NCBI RefSeq assembly: GCF_000143415.4
Contig: NW_003314318.1
Location: 67,676-131,675, forward strand
Reading direction: 5' to 3'
Length of the DNA: 64,000 nucleotides
Source: Selaginella moellendorffii
Lineage: Eukaryota; Streptophyta; Lycopodiopsida; Selaginellales; Selaginellaceae
Shown here: one piece after another, positions 33,743-44,186 of the stretch
How the letters are laid out: each line of letters opens with the position of its first letter
Numbering within the stretch: position 1 is the first letter of the stretch
The notes under the pieces: model-generated
What the model was told of the DNA's origin: nothing
What the model saw: the letters and a program-made list of their open reading frames with translations, nothing else
The model's database searches: none
Translations under genes and position numbers: made by a program

Positions 33743-34387
33743 TGTAGCGCACCCTATCTCTCTCCCTTAAGCCAACTGAAAAAGGGGCAATTTCTTGATG
33801 AGAGAGCCTTTAGTGGCTATTTTATCCCTATTTATCCCCCAAGGTTCCAAGGATCCACAGTGACAGTATATTTAAATCTCATCCCATGATCACATGCGCT
33901 ACAGACTTGTTAGCCCTGAGAATGACATCCATGCCACTCATCCCTTGCACTTAGTCCAAGTGCTCCACGTGCTCGGTCCCAAGACCGACACCCCAACGTA
34001 CCACCGACATATTAGCCCGTTATGCTAAGGCCATGCCCCTTCACTTTGGTCACATTGGTGGTCCAACACCACCTGCATTGCAGTCCCGTCTCTCAAGGAT
34101 TGGGCCATCCATCCAGGAGTGACCATCCAAGATCCACTCTTTAGCATCTCTAAGATGCCTGCAAACATGGGGAACAACCTTCCCCAATATCCCTTTTACA
34201 GTCCTCACCAAGTCCCTTTTCTGCCCATGGCCATGTTCACTAACACTGCCACTGGGATAGGGCCCATAGGCCCGACCACTAAGTCCCACTGTCCTTTGGA
34301 ACTTCCTCACCACATGACTGTATCATTGGTCACTACACCAGAGGACCACTCCTCTTCCTTTCCATAGTCTGGGACTTTGGGACAACA
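33743..34387. repeat. TG...CA segment next to the right LTR, possible nested solo LTR or alternative leader
   Basis: The segment begins TGTAGCGCACCC and ends GGGACAACA. It has the same first eight or nine bases as the LTRs of this family but differs internally. No convincing target duplication flanks it. Its right half is retained in unit 4 (56800-57103). Confidence 0.35.
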
Positions 34388-34399
34388 TTTCTGTCGCTT

Positions 34400-35452
34400 C
34401 GTGGTTTTGACCCTTTATCCTATGGTGATTTACCATAGGATAACCATGAAGTGGAACCTAAACCCTCTTTGTGCCATGTGACATATGCCATGTGTCCATA
34501 GGACAGTGGTGTGGAACCCAAGGTTCAGGGCCCTGGGACACTGAACAAAGGAACGGTGCCAAACCCCCAAACATGGAGCCAAGGAGTGTTGGAACCAGAC
34601 CACAGAGCAACTCTTGAGCATACAGCCCAAGGAGTAAAGGGACAGGAGCCCGGAGCGACTTGGAACAGTCCTAGAGCAACCAGTATCCTAATGCCAGGAC
34701 CAGCACGCAAAATGGAGCTAAACGGAGTCTAGTGCTATTTCGGCATATTGGTGACCTAATATGAGGATATAGGTACTCCACCAGCTAGCATGGAATGGAA
34801 CTTGGGCTTAGACCCAAGCTAGACGCAGAACAAGGATAGGCACGCAAGCGAGAGTTAAACTATGCCTCAGGTTTTGAGGAACACATACTTTGGGCTTTCA
34901 CCCCAAGCCTCCCTTAGTACCAAGAGTTAGTCTTTGGGACAAGCTTGAAACTTACTAAATATAGAATGGTGCTAAAATGTGAATTTGGACACGGGACGAA
35001 TACTATTGTGTACAAGCCAATCTTTACATTCCGTAGATATGCCAAATGAGCAAATCTAGACACTTTCCATAAATAGCATTTGGGACCGGAATGAGATTAA
35101 CACAAAGGGCATGATAGTGAGGGTGTTTGGCAAACACGGTAAACTATCATTTAGCGAATATTGAGGGACCAAGTTTAATATCACGGGGGTTCCCAACACT
35201 AGCAAGTGCAAGTCAACGAATGAGTTTCTTTAACCAAGTCAAGTATGTTTGACTAAATAAATATTTAGGAATTCTTTCCTTATGCTCATCTGGCCAAGTG
35301 CACACACGAGGACTAGTTTCTTAACTAGCTTAGGCAGAGATTAATAATAGATCTAGCAATACCAACCTTCTGCCATCGTGGCAATAAGGAAAGAGTGTCC
35401 GAAAAGACTGGCTGATGGATAATTTTCGATGCCCGAAGTCACATTCGTGACA
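34400..35452 (-). repeat. Right LTR (sense 5' LTR), unit 3 copy
   Basis: It aligns to the left LTR from GTGGTTTTGACCC to TTCGTGACA. The outermost nine sense-3' bases (TGCGCTACA) are missing at its inner end. An internal piece with the C homopolymer is deleted (near 34873). Confidence 0.8.
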
Positions 35453-35457
35453 GTAAT

Positions 35458-36186
35458 GCATTCTTTTGATCTTTTTAGTATGTTAATCATTTTCCACACT
35501 TATACTTTTTTCTAAATTTTTTAATTACTTTTTAATAATTTTAGATTTTTACATTTATTTTCAAAAAAAAACTAATTACAAAATTTTGAGGAGACAAAGT
35601 TGTAGATGCTAGGGAATTCTTAGACACTCTAACCTACCCATTTCAGACACTTGATATAACACACATAGAAGAGTAAATAGTTTAAAAATGATAAAGAAAA
35701 ATAAAAACATAAAACATAATAAGGCAAAGAAAAAGAATAAAAAAAAGAATAACATATCTTGATGAAATCATTACCTCATTATCAAAGTTATTAAACTACA
35801 AAATTCACTCAAGCTCATAGACATTATTTTCCTATAGTGTAATGCCATTTTATTCTTCTGTAACATAACTCTACCATTATATTACATATTTTATGTTTTA
35901 GCACCCAAATAGAAATATAAAATTGAACAAAGGAAATTTTCTTTTTGTTTTTGTAGTGTTTGATATAAAGAGTGATTGATAATAACTGATTTAAAAGTTA
36001 TGGATAAACCAGTCTAAAGGATCAAATTGAGCTAACACAATCACACATCATAGCATATCTAAAATCTCTTATACATCAACAACATTCCTAAACAAGGACA
36101 ATGTTGATAACTCTAAAAATACACACTTCTATTCTGTTCGTGAGTTAAGAAATATCTAGTCTACAATGTGCTATTGCTTAGAAATC
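35458..36186. other. AT-rich spacer with filler DNA at its end (unit 3)
   Basis: No gene. Bases to 36133 match 58172-58847. The 53 bases 36134-36186 have no counterpart there and mark the repair junction that beheads P450 copy 3. Confidence 0.75.
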
Positions 36187-37376
36187 AGCTCTACAGGAAG
36201 CTCATCAACACTCACTTGCTCTCCCCAACCAAGCTCAAAGTTTACGATGGAATCCGTCGCGAGGAGCAGTGCCGTCTCGCTCGATCTCTCAGTTACGAGC
36301 GAGGGAATCCGGTCCTCCTGCGGCAAAAGCTCCACAACATGAACATGAACGTGATAACTTACATGCTATTCGGGAAGCGCTTCTGTGGACACCACAAGAA
36401 CACTGCGAATGTCGACGAGTTCGTGCAAGCGATCGTGGAGACGGTTAGGCTGGCTGGAGTTTTCAATGTGAGCGATTACATCCCTGGAATTCGCTGGCTG
36501 GACGTCCAAGGCCTGGAGAAGAAATACAAGCAGCTCATGGACCGGATAAACAGGCACCTCTTGTCGATCTTACGAGACCGGCAAGAGGATCCTCCGGTTT
36601 TCACCAGCGACGAGCCCATGGCTTTCATCGACGTGCTCATCTCGATGGGAGAGAAGCTCTCAAACACGACCAAAATCACACTTCTGCTCGTAAGTTTCTC
36701 TTGGTCAAAGTTGTTCTTCTTTAACGCTGGATGAATCCCACAGGACATTTTGCTGGGTGCTGTGGATACTTCGGCTCTCTCGCTGGAATGGGCCATGGCC
36801 GAGCTTCTCCGGCATCCAGCCGAATTCTCGAGAGCTCGGAGCCAGATTGATGCAATTGTCGGCAAAGAAAAGCTTGTGGACGAGTCGGACATCGCAAAGC
36901 TTCCATACGTCGAGGCCATAGCCAAGGAAACAATGAGGCTCCGGTCAGTGGCTCCGCTAGCTCTTCCCAAGATCGTCCAAGGAGGCCCAATCGAGCTCGA
37001 TGGCTACACCCTCCTGGACGGGACTGTGATCTACATCAGTAGCTACTCGATCGGTCTGGACGAGAGGTTTTGGAAAGATCCTCTTGAGTTTCGGCCGCAG
37101 CGTTTCATCGACTTGCCAGACATCGATGTCTTTGGCCAAAATTTCAACTTACTTCCGTTTGGAACAGGGAGGAGAGTTTGTCCCGGTGCAAAGCTTGGAT
37201 TTGATGCTGTCCAGATGGGTATTGCAACGCTCGTTCAAGGATTTGACTGGAAGCTGGATGGAGATCTTGATGATCCGGCAAAGCTGAACATGGATCAAAC
37301 ATTTGGACTGGTTTGTCAAAAGAGTCAACCTCTTGTGGCTATCCCAATCCCGAGGCTGGATTCTCACGTTTACTAG
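36187..37376 (+). pseudogene. A-type cytochrome P450, copy 3, 5'-truncated
   Basis: Exon 1 is present only from the codons for LYRKLINTHLL (36187-36689). Exon 2 (36744-37376) is complete and open, with GAVDTS, ETMR, RPQRF and PFGTGRRVCPG. About the first 125 residues, including membrane anchor and hinge, are gone together with the proximal upstream sequence. 636 bp present in copy 4 (58848-59483) are replaced by 53 bp of unrelated filler. Exon 1 shares marker changes with copy 4 (EEQCRLARSLSYERG, GHHKN), showing these two are sisters. Confidence 0.9.
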
Positions 37377-37735
37377 AAACATTAGCTCATACCAGCTTGT
37401 TTCTTCCATAAAGTTTGCTTCCTCTCCAGGAAACTATCATAATTTCGGGTGTGACGCTCGAAGAACTATCATGATTCAACCATTTGGTTTTCTAGCCTTT
37501 TAATGATACAACTGATCAATATAACAATGTATCAATTCATGTGGAAGAAAAGTAATCTAAAAACGTCTATCCAGGATCAGTTGTGGAGGTAAGAGTTTAT
37601 CCTAGTTTAGATGGTGGATGTGGAAATAGATATTTTCTAGAAATGGTGGAAGTGGATATAGAAAGATATTGCATGAAATGGTCACCTCCCAAATAGGCGA
37701 CCAAAGAAACTCGTGGAAGAGTTTGATTCCAAGCA

Positions 37736-38370
37736 CTACCGCCCGAGCTTATCTTTGGAGCGTGGCTCTTTCGATGTGTCCTTGCCACAAACTTTGCATC
37801 GCTTGTCCACCCATCCAGTTTCAACGTACGCACCCTTCACTGATTGATCACGCAATACCTTGGCATGAGGACGAAAATGAAAAGACCCGAGGAGAAAAAA
37901 ACACTCAAATAAGAAAGGGACTTGTAAATACCATCGATTGATTCTTTGAAGAAATCCTTGTAGGTGCCACCGATCTTCCGCCTCAGAGCTGCGTACTGCA
38001 AAAGTCAAGAAGGGAGAGATGAGAAATTCGCACGCATTGGATGTTTTTTCTCAAAGATGTTTTTTCGTACTTGCTCTCGGGACATTTTCTCGCCCGACTT
38101 TGTAGCCTGACGAGCCTCGTCGATCAAATCAGCGTCCCTCTCCGACCTTGCCTGAGAGAAATCCAGCGCGTCGGTGATGCTAGTCAGAAGCGATGTCTTC
38201 TCCTGCTTCTGTTCACTCCCCTCGCCGGGAGGAGTTTCATCCTTTCTATCCTGTGCCAGAAGAAACATACTAACTTTTTTGTGGGGGCTGTGATTAACTT
38301 CCCACTGCTGCTGCTTGATCGATCTGCCAAGAAAACTCCCCTTTGTTGCTGCAACCGAAGCTGCCGCCAT
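37736..38370 (-). pseudogene. Gene X copy 3, C-terminally truncated
   Basis: Exons are 38370-38071, 37995-37932 and 37839-37736. The frame is open but a 12-nt deletion after the codons for KLGR creates TAG (37738-37736), removing the last 22 residues (YAHVECLES...FGR). The product would be 155 residues. The CxxC part is kept, so partial function is possible. Confidence 0.7.
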
Positions 38371-39672
38371 TAGCAACAAGAAAAAACGAAAAAAGAAGAT
38401 GACCAACTTTGAAAGAATCGGACTGGCTTAACATAATAATAAAAAAGATATAGATAAAATACATTAACATAACAAATAACCACAAATATTAGAATATTCA
38501 TGCATCCTGGGAATATCTATTCCACATAGATGTATATATTGAATCGAAAACGTGTAATTGTTTTTTAAGTTATCATCTCCATTTTATTAATTAAACAAAT
38601 TTATTGATTGATTGATAGTTTGCACATACAGCCAAGAAAGGAGCCGTGATCAGGAGGAAGACAAGATGCAGCTTAAGTTTACACATACAGCCAGGAAGGG
38701 AGCCGTGCTCAGGCGGAAGACATGATGTGACTTAACTTGCATTTGCATCCAGTTTCATGCTTGACTACACAACTATCAAAACAATATATAGATAGATAGC
38801 ATGATTTGGAGTGTCTTAAGCATGCTAGAGTTGGGGCTTTGGAAATGCCTCAATATCGATATCAATGTCCAACATTTTACTTCTTGAAAGCAAAATTGTC
38901 TTTGTGCTCAAAGTGGTGAAGTTTTATGGAAATGATAATTAAAATCAACTTGCAATGATGGTGGGTGGGTTGGTAGAAAAAAATTTGCCCATGAGGAACT
39001 TTATAAATTAGTTGGCAGATATGAAAGAATCAATAATCCCATATGATAAATAGATCCATGGTTTGCAGCAAACTTGTTAGGTGCTAGAATCATACAAGTT
39101 GGTCAGGAGCACTGATGCTGGATTTGCATGACGATTATTATTAACACTATTTAGAGTGTTAAAATTTTAAGAATGTAAGAAGAATTTTTATTTTAAGTTG
39201 TTCTGAGCTTAAGCAGTGGAAATGCTAGCTAAGCTCAGTACATTTTTTTCATTGTCCTGAGCTAAAGCTGGGGTGTTAGCTAAAGTTTGGTTTTCTACAG
39301 CAACAACTATGTTGTTTTTTAGGGCTGTAAATGCAGGAATAATAAAACATTATTATTATTTTATAATTTACACCAACAATTTCCTTCTCATTCCATCTGG
39401 ATAATTTATTTTTTCTGAGTTCCTGGCAGTGTCATGAGGACAAGGTATGGTAAATTTGGTCTATATGTTTATTTTTTTGACAAAGATACTTTTACAATAA
39501 CTTTTCTTTTTAAGTAAAATAGAATAGAGCAGAAAAGTACAGCAAACTTTTTCCTTTGAGATGATAGCTGGTTTTGAATTTTGATTTAGAAGACATTGTT
39601 CTTAAATTACTCACGGCACTTTAGAACCAACATCCAGCTCCAAGTTATTATAGGAAGTTACAAGACAATCGT
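38371..39672. other. Spacer between gene X and the 8-Cys gene, unit 3
   Basis: No gene is seen. It contains the two-unit tandem repeat at 38626-38735 and is collinear with 22640-23889 and 61740-62983. Confidence 0.6.
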
Positions 39673-40035
39673 CTATGCCATATCACACCCATAGTCGGCA
39701 TTCTTGAAATTGCGCTGGAGCACACACTCCTCAAAGTCCCCAGCATCGTTTCTGAACTGGAGCCTCAGAGGCTCGATCCGCCAGTCGATGCTCAGCCTCC
39801 CGCCCTTGCAAACTTCCTTAAACTCCTGGAACTTCTTCGAGTTCCCGCAGTGCACGGGAGTGGTCTGGCCTCCCGTGCAGCCGTGAACTCCCTCCACCGA
39901 TATCCCACACACTGGAATCTGGCACGAGCTCCTCCCACACCCGCTCGATAGCTCCCCATCCTTGAGCAAAACGGTGCCTGCATCCGAGCAGCCAAGCAGC
40001 AACGCCAGGATCCACAAGCAGGTCATCACCTTCAT
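39673..40035 (-). CDS. Small secreted 8-cysteine protein, unit 3 copy
   Basis: It encodes 120 residues collinear with the unit 2 copy, with the same signal peptide and all eight Cys. Two further in-frame ATGs at 40047 and 40044 (MMRTMKVMT) precede the chosen start, because an indel absent from unit 2 adds codons. Initiation there would add three or four residues to the signal peptide. The TATA box is at 40111-40117. Confidence 0.78.
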   Translation of the reverse strand: MKVMTCLWILALLLGCSDAGTVLLKDGELSSGCGRSSCQIPVCGISVEGVHGCTGGQTTPVHCGNSKKFQEFKEVCKGGRLSIDWRIEPLRLQFRNDAGDFEECVLQRNFKNADYGCDMA

Positions 40036-40535
40036 CGTCCTCATCATTCTAAGTTTTGATTGGATCTTAGAATGTTGTTTGTTATGATAAGCTGGAATGG
40101 AATCGTTGGAATTTATAGGCAAAAGCGTCCTTACATTTCACAACGCGTGGTCCTTGACGTGACTGACCTCTCTTAACTACACGTTGAGACGCTAATAGAC
40201 CAAAATGGTGTGCAGTCTTGCTTGACTTCGCTATAACGGACGAGGCCTTTTTGCAACGTGGTGAGATGACGTTTTTGACCACATTAGAACGAGTATTAGC
40301 GACTGAAAGTTCTAATCGTTCGAAATCCTTGTCTAAGTTCTCCGTGGCGAGGAATCGTGGCCTCCAAGAACTAGCATCAAGACGTTATGGTGTTAACTTT
40401 CAAGCCTGTTGACCTTAATTGACTAAGACCATTGACTAAAATTTACTTAACAATTAAATAATATTTACCTTGGATGATTACCGTATAAGCCCTAATATCC
40501 TTCTAGGGCATTGCAACTAAAATTCCTCTGGCGCG

Positions 40536-40770
40536 ATGCTCGACTTCGCGATCCGCTATGCGTTGGCCATCGCGCTGGTCTTCTCCTGCATAGCTCTCGG
40601 TAATTCGCCATTACATTTGGATCGATCCATTACCCCAATCTCTTTCAGGATGGTTCGTGGCGTGGAAGCTGCTGCTCGTTCACATTCCTCTTGTCCAAGA
40701 GATTTGCGGCTTGCGGAAGAAACCTAAGAAGCCCGTTCTCAGGGCCAGCGCTCCATTCCCGGACAGGTAA
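40536..40770 (+). CDS. SMIM13-like small membrane protein, unit 3 copy
   Basis: Exons are 40536-40599 and 40649-40770 with a 49-nt GT-AG intron. The 61-residue product is the same as in unit 2 except for Lys-Pro in place of Lys-Ser in the basic segment. The stop is 115 nt before the AP3B ATG at 40886. Confidence 0.75.
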
Positions 40771-40885
40771 CGCGAAATTTCGATCAATACCAGCTCGCTC
40801 CAATCCTTGAGATTCGCCAGGGTGAAATCGCAGTGATTCTTAGGGTTTATCAGAGCAGGGTTTCCAGGGAGCAGCGGCAGCGGCA

Positions 40886-43347
40886 ATGTTCTCGTCCACG
40901 GCGTCTTCGATCTCCAAAATGTCCGCTCTCGTCAGCGGCGTCGGCACGGATGCTGCGATCTACGACGATCCCCAGGACGCGGACATTCCTACGCTGCTCG
41001 ACAGTCGCTACGACGCGGACAAAGCCCAGGGATTGAAGCGCCTCATCGCGCTCATGGCACAGGGACAGGACGTTTCCACATTCTTCCCACAGGTAAATTT
41101 CTCTTCTTCATAGATGATTAGCTTCTTCTATCGTCCCTTCCTTCACAAATTCCTTCTTTTTTTCACAGGTTGTCAAGGGCGTTGCTTCACAGTCTCTGGA
41201 AGTGAAGAAGCTCGTTTACATCTACCTCGTCCACTACGCTGATAAGTAATGCTAGAACTTCTCCAGTTTCCAGGAAAAAAAATTCTCCAACGCGATACAT
41301 CTTTCTTCTTCTTTGTAGACGACCAGACGAGGCGTTGCTTTCTATCAACAGTTTCCAAAGAGATTTATCCGATATCAATCCCCTGGTTCGTGCTTGGGCC
41401 TTGCGAGCGATGTCCGGGATCAAGGTCCGTGCAGTTGGCCCTCTCGTTATCATGGCTGCAAACAAGTGCGCCAGAGATCCCTCTCCTTACGTTCGGAGGT
41501 GTGCTGCGAATGCGGTTTCCAAGATTCATTCCATGGGTGACGAACAACATTTCGACGAGCTTGTACAGGTACGGTTGTTTCCAGTTCGTTGTCTGTTGGA
41601 TTAGTAACAGGATCTTTTTCAGCTTGTGTCCATCTTGCTGAACGACAATTATCCGGGCGTAGCTGGAGCCGCAGCGCAGGCTTTTATCTCTGTTTGCCCG
41701 GAGCGTTATTCCTTATTGAGCTCCAGCTTCAGGAAGCTGTGTGGACTACTTTACGAGGCTGATGAATGGGGACAGATTTCTCTTATGGACATCCTGATGC
41801 GGTATATCGTGGCAAAGTATGGCGTTGTTAGAGATTTCAGCTCCGCGAACGTAGAATTCTCATGTTTACAGCAAGCACACGAAGAAAATGGTGGCGACTT
41901 TTACAAAGCTGACACGAGATCCTCGTTTCCGGATGAGAGGTGGGAAGTGAGGCTCATGCTATCGTCTACGCTTTCTCTGCTACGGAGCCAAAATAGTGCG
42001 GTCGTATTACAGGCGGCAGTCATCCATTGGTATTTTTCTCCGGGCAATGAACTCAGCAACATTGTCAAGCCATTACTGTTTTTACTTCGTTCGTCGCTTG
42101 ATGCACGGCATGTGGTGAGCATTTGGCAGTTACTTCAGCTTTTGATCTAAGCCTTCTGTTTCAGGTGCTTGCAAATATACTTTCTTTCTCGAAGTGTGAG
42201 CCAAGTTTGTTCGAGGCATATTTTGAAGATTTTTTCATATGTTCTTCTGACTCTCAAGCTATTCAAACTCTGAAGCTGGACATACTAACAAACATAGTGT
42301 CAGATTTCTCCGCCACGCAAATTCTTCAAGAATTGGAGGTAAGCAAGACAAATGTTTTCCTTTGCTTACTTGCTACTTCATCACAGGCCTATATACGAAA
42401 CCCAAACTCTCAGCTGGCAGCAGACGCAGTAAACTCGATTGGCCGGTGTGCGCTTCGACTGTCTTCCACAGTGGCTATATGCACCAAGGGTCTTCTCAAG
42501 CTAGTCGTTTCTCGGTCTTCCCGTGACGACGATTCGCTCCACAATGCAAATGATGCTGAACCAAAGGTTGGAGACTCTGGACGTATAGTCCGGGGAGGGG
42601 AAGAGTGGTGGTTCAAGCGGTTTCGTCGCTAAGAGCTATTATGCAGAAGCACCCAGCAGAGCAGGACCAGGTTTCTTTATGTTGTTGTGTAAGTGCTGGA
42701 GTACTGAACTTTAATCTTGTCTTGCAGGTAATCCTTCATCTTTTACGCAACTTAAACCACATTTTAGAGCCAACGGCACGTGAAGTTGTCATTTGGATGA
42801 TTGGTGAACAAGCGATTGCTCGTCCTGCACTTGCTGAAGGAATCCCTGTGGCCCTGCGGTATCTAGCCAAAACGTTTGCAGACGAGTCTAATGGAACTAA
42901 GCTTCAAGTTTTGAACTGCCTTGCGAAGGTAAGCTTCTTTGCTGCTGATCTCTATCTTACAGAAAAAATAATCCAGATCATTTCATCTTCTCAACGGTGC
43001 TCGTCTTTGAAAACTGTCCTGTTAATTCTTCAGTATATTCTGGATCTTGCCGCCTGTGATTTAAACTATGACGTACGAGATCGAGCCTGGATTTTACGAG
43101 TTGTCTTGGCTGGCCATTTAGACGCTATCAAGCACCATTCGTCATATGACGCAGATTATCGTCTTCCGGAGATTATCGATGCTATTTTACTCAACATTGA
43201 TCAGTCAAAACTTGATCCAGGTGTACTATCCAAAGCTGCCAACTCCATGTTTCTTCGCCAGAAGTCGGTACCAGTATTACCTTCGTTGAGTTTACAGACG
43301 TCCACATTCCTACCAGGATCGATGTCTCATATGGTTCAACACATGTC
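40886..43347 (+). pseudogene. AP-3 complex beta subunit (AP3B), copy 3, most complete trunk, lacks hinge and C-terminal domain
   Basis: Exons are 40886-41092, 41169-41245, 41319-41568, 41623-42114, 42165-42338, 42387-42670 and 42728-43347. The first five join to 400 codons without error and cover the adaptin trunk. In exon 6 the frame breaks near 42600. The zero frame reads GEEWWFKRF then stop, whereas VVVQAVSSLRAIMQKHP is in another frame. Either an indel or an unrecognised short intron (for example 42523-42605) explains this. Sequence after 43347 is unrelated to AP3B, so the appendage domain is missing. A truncated product could at most be a trunk fragment. Confidence 0.82.
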
Positions 43348-43485
43348 AGTGAACTGTGGGTGCTCTTGAGTTATCTAATTGTCCTCTTGAAGGCTGGTGC
43401 AGTGATTCCATCTCTTGTGAATTTTCTTAAGCACACCGATTATAGCACTGCCTTATTTCCTGCCAAACCTAAAAACTTTATTTAG
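43348..43485 (+). other. Non-AP3B sequence fused to the truncated AP3B, copy b
   Basis: This is essentially identical to 26849-26986 and has the same junction, so the fusion predates the duplication that produced units 3 and 4. Confidence 0.4.
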
Positions 43486-43498
43486 ATTGCCATGTGTG

Positions 43499-43638
43499 CA
43501 ACCGGATTGACCCAGAGGATCCCGGGCCCAGAATCAGGGCCCAGGGTGCTCCCAGGTCAACCCAGACAGATTCCAAGCCCAAAAAGGTGCATATAACATC
43601 CCCCCACATATAACGCCGCTCCTAGACACCACACTGCT
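43499..43638. repeat. Short dispersed repeat, copy c
   Basis: It matches 26998-27125 with two small insertions (GTCAA and CATCCCCCCA). Confidence 0.55.
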
Positions 43639-43644
43639 ATAACA

Positions 43645-44181
43645 GTTTCCTTTAAACCTTAGAATTTAAGTGAGTGACAAAATTTTTTGGCTCTTTAATC
43701 TAATAAATTATTAAACTCTTTAACCAAGAGTTACTTATTAATAGTTATACTTGTTATTACTTCATAAATAATGTTATCCAAATTCACTCTATTATTAAAA
43801 TTAAACTCTTATTTATTCATTTTATCCTTTATAGGATTGAAAAATAAATTGAAACATTGAGGTAAGAAAAATAATTACATAGTATTGAAATTTTTAAAAT
43901 TATTATAAAGGTGATTAAATGTTTCAATTGTAAAAAAAAAATGGTAAAAATGATGGAAAGTTTGAATATTATTATTTTATAAAAACCAACTTCATTTTAG
44001 CAAAAATTAAGTAATGTTAGCTATGTTGTCAAATGTTATATATTACTAGCTTTTTATATATTTTTTTGGGATCTTTTTTGACTCTTGAAGAACTAAGCAA
44101 TGACATATCATTTAACTATTTACCTCCATTGAATGGAAGTGTTAAATTTTTAAATTCAAGTAATGAGGATAAAGTAAGTAA
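43645..44181. other. AT-rich unit spacer, left of the retrotransposon (unit 4)
   Basis: It matches 27130-27670. No gene is seen. Confidence 0.65.
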
Positions 44182-44186
44182 GTAAT

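Larger units (their letters stand above)
27676..35452 (-). mobile_element. LTR retrotransposon with non-coding interior (LARD-like), unit 3 copy
   Basis: A 7.8-kb element lies in minus orientation, flanked by the 5-bp target duplication GTAAT (27671-27675 and 35453-35457). The left LTR is 27676-28815 and the right LTR about 34400-35452. The ends are TG...CA. Next to the left LTR lies a reverse-strand polypurine tract (28816-28829). The ~4.9-kb interior has no frame above about 100 residues and no recognisable gag, protease, RT or integrase. This fits a non-autonomous large retrotransposon derivative. Its A/C-rich plus strand means a G/T-rich sense RNA. The expected primer-binding site next to the right LTR was not found. 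A different ~645-bp segment sits there instead. An N gap lies at 30865-30974. Confidence 0.85.

Noticed and set aside
34050-34313. Overlapping 82-88 residue frames on both strands beside the right LTR
   Set aside because: Overlapping open frames on opposite strands in a GC-richer repeat look incidental, and no gag-like motif was recognised.
42929-42962. Apparent GT...AG intron inside AP3B exon 7
   Set aside because: Reading straight through keeps the frame (CLAKVSFFAADLYLTEK), while splicing out these 34 nt would introduce a stop and be too short for a plant intron.
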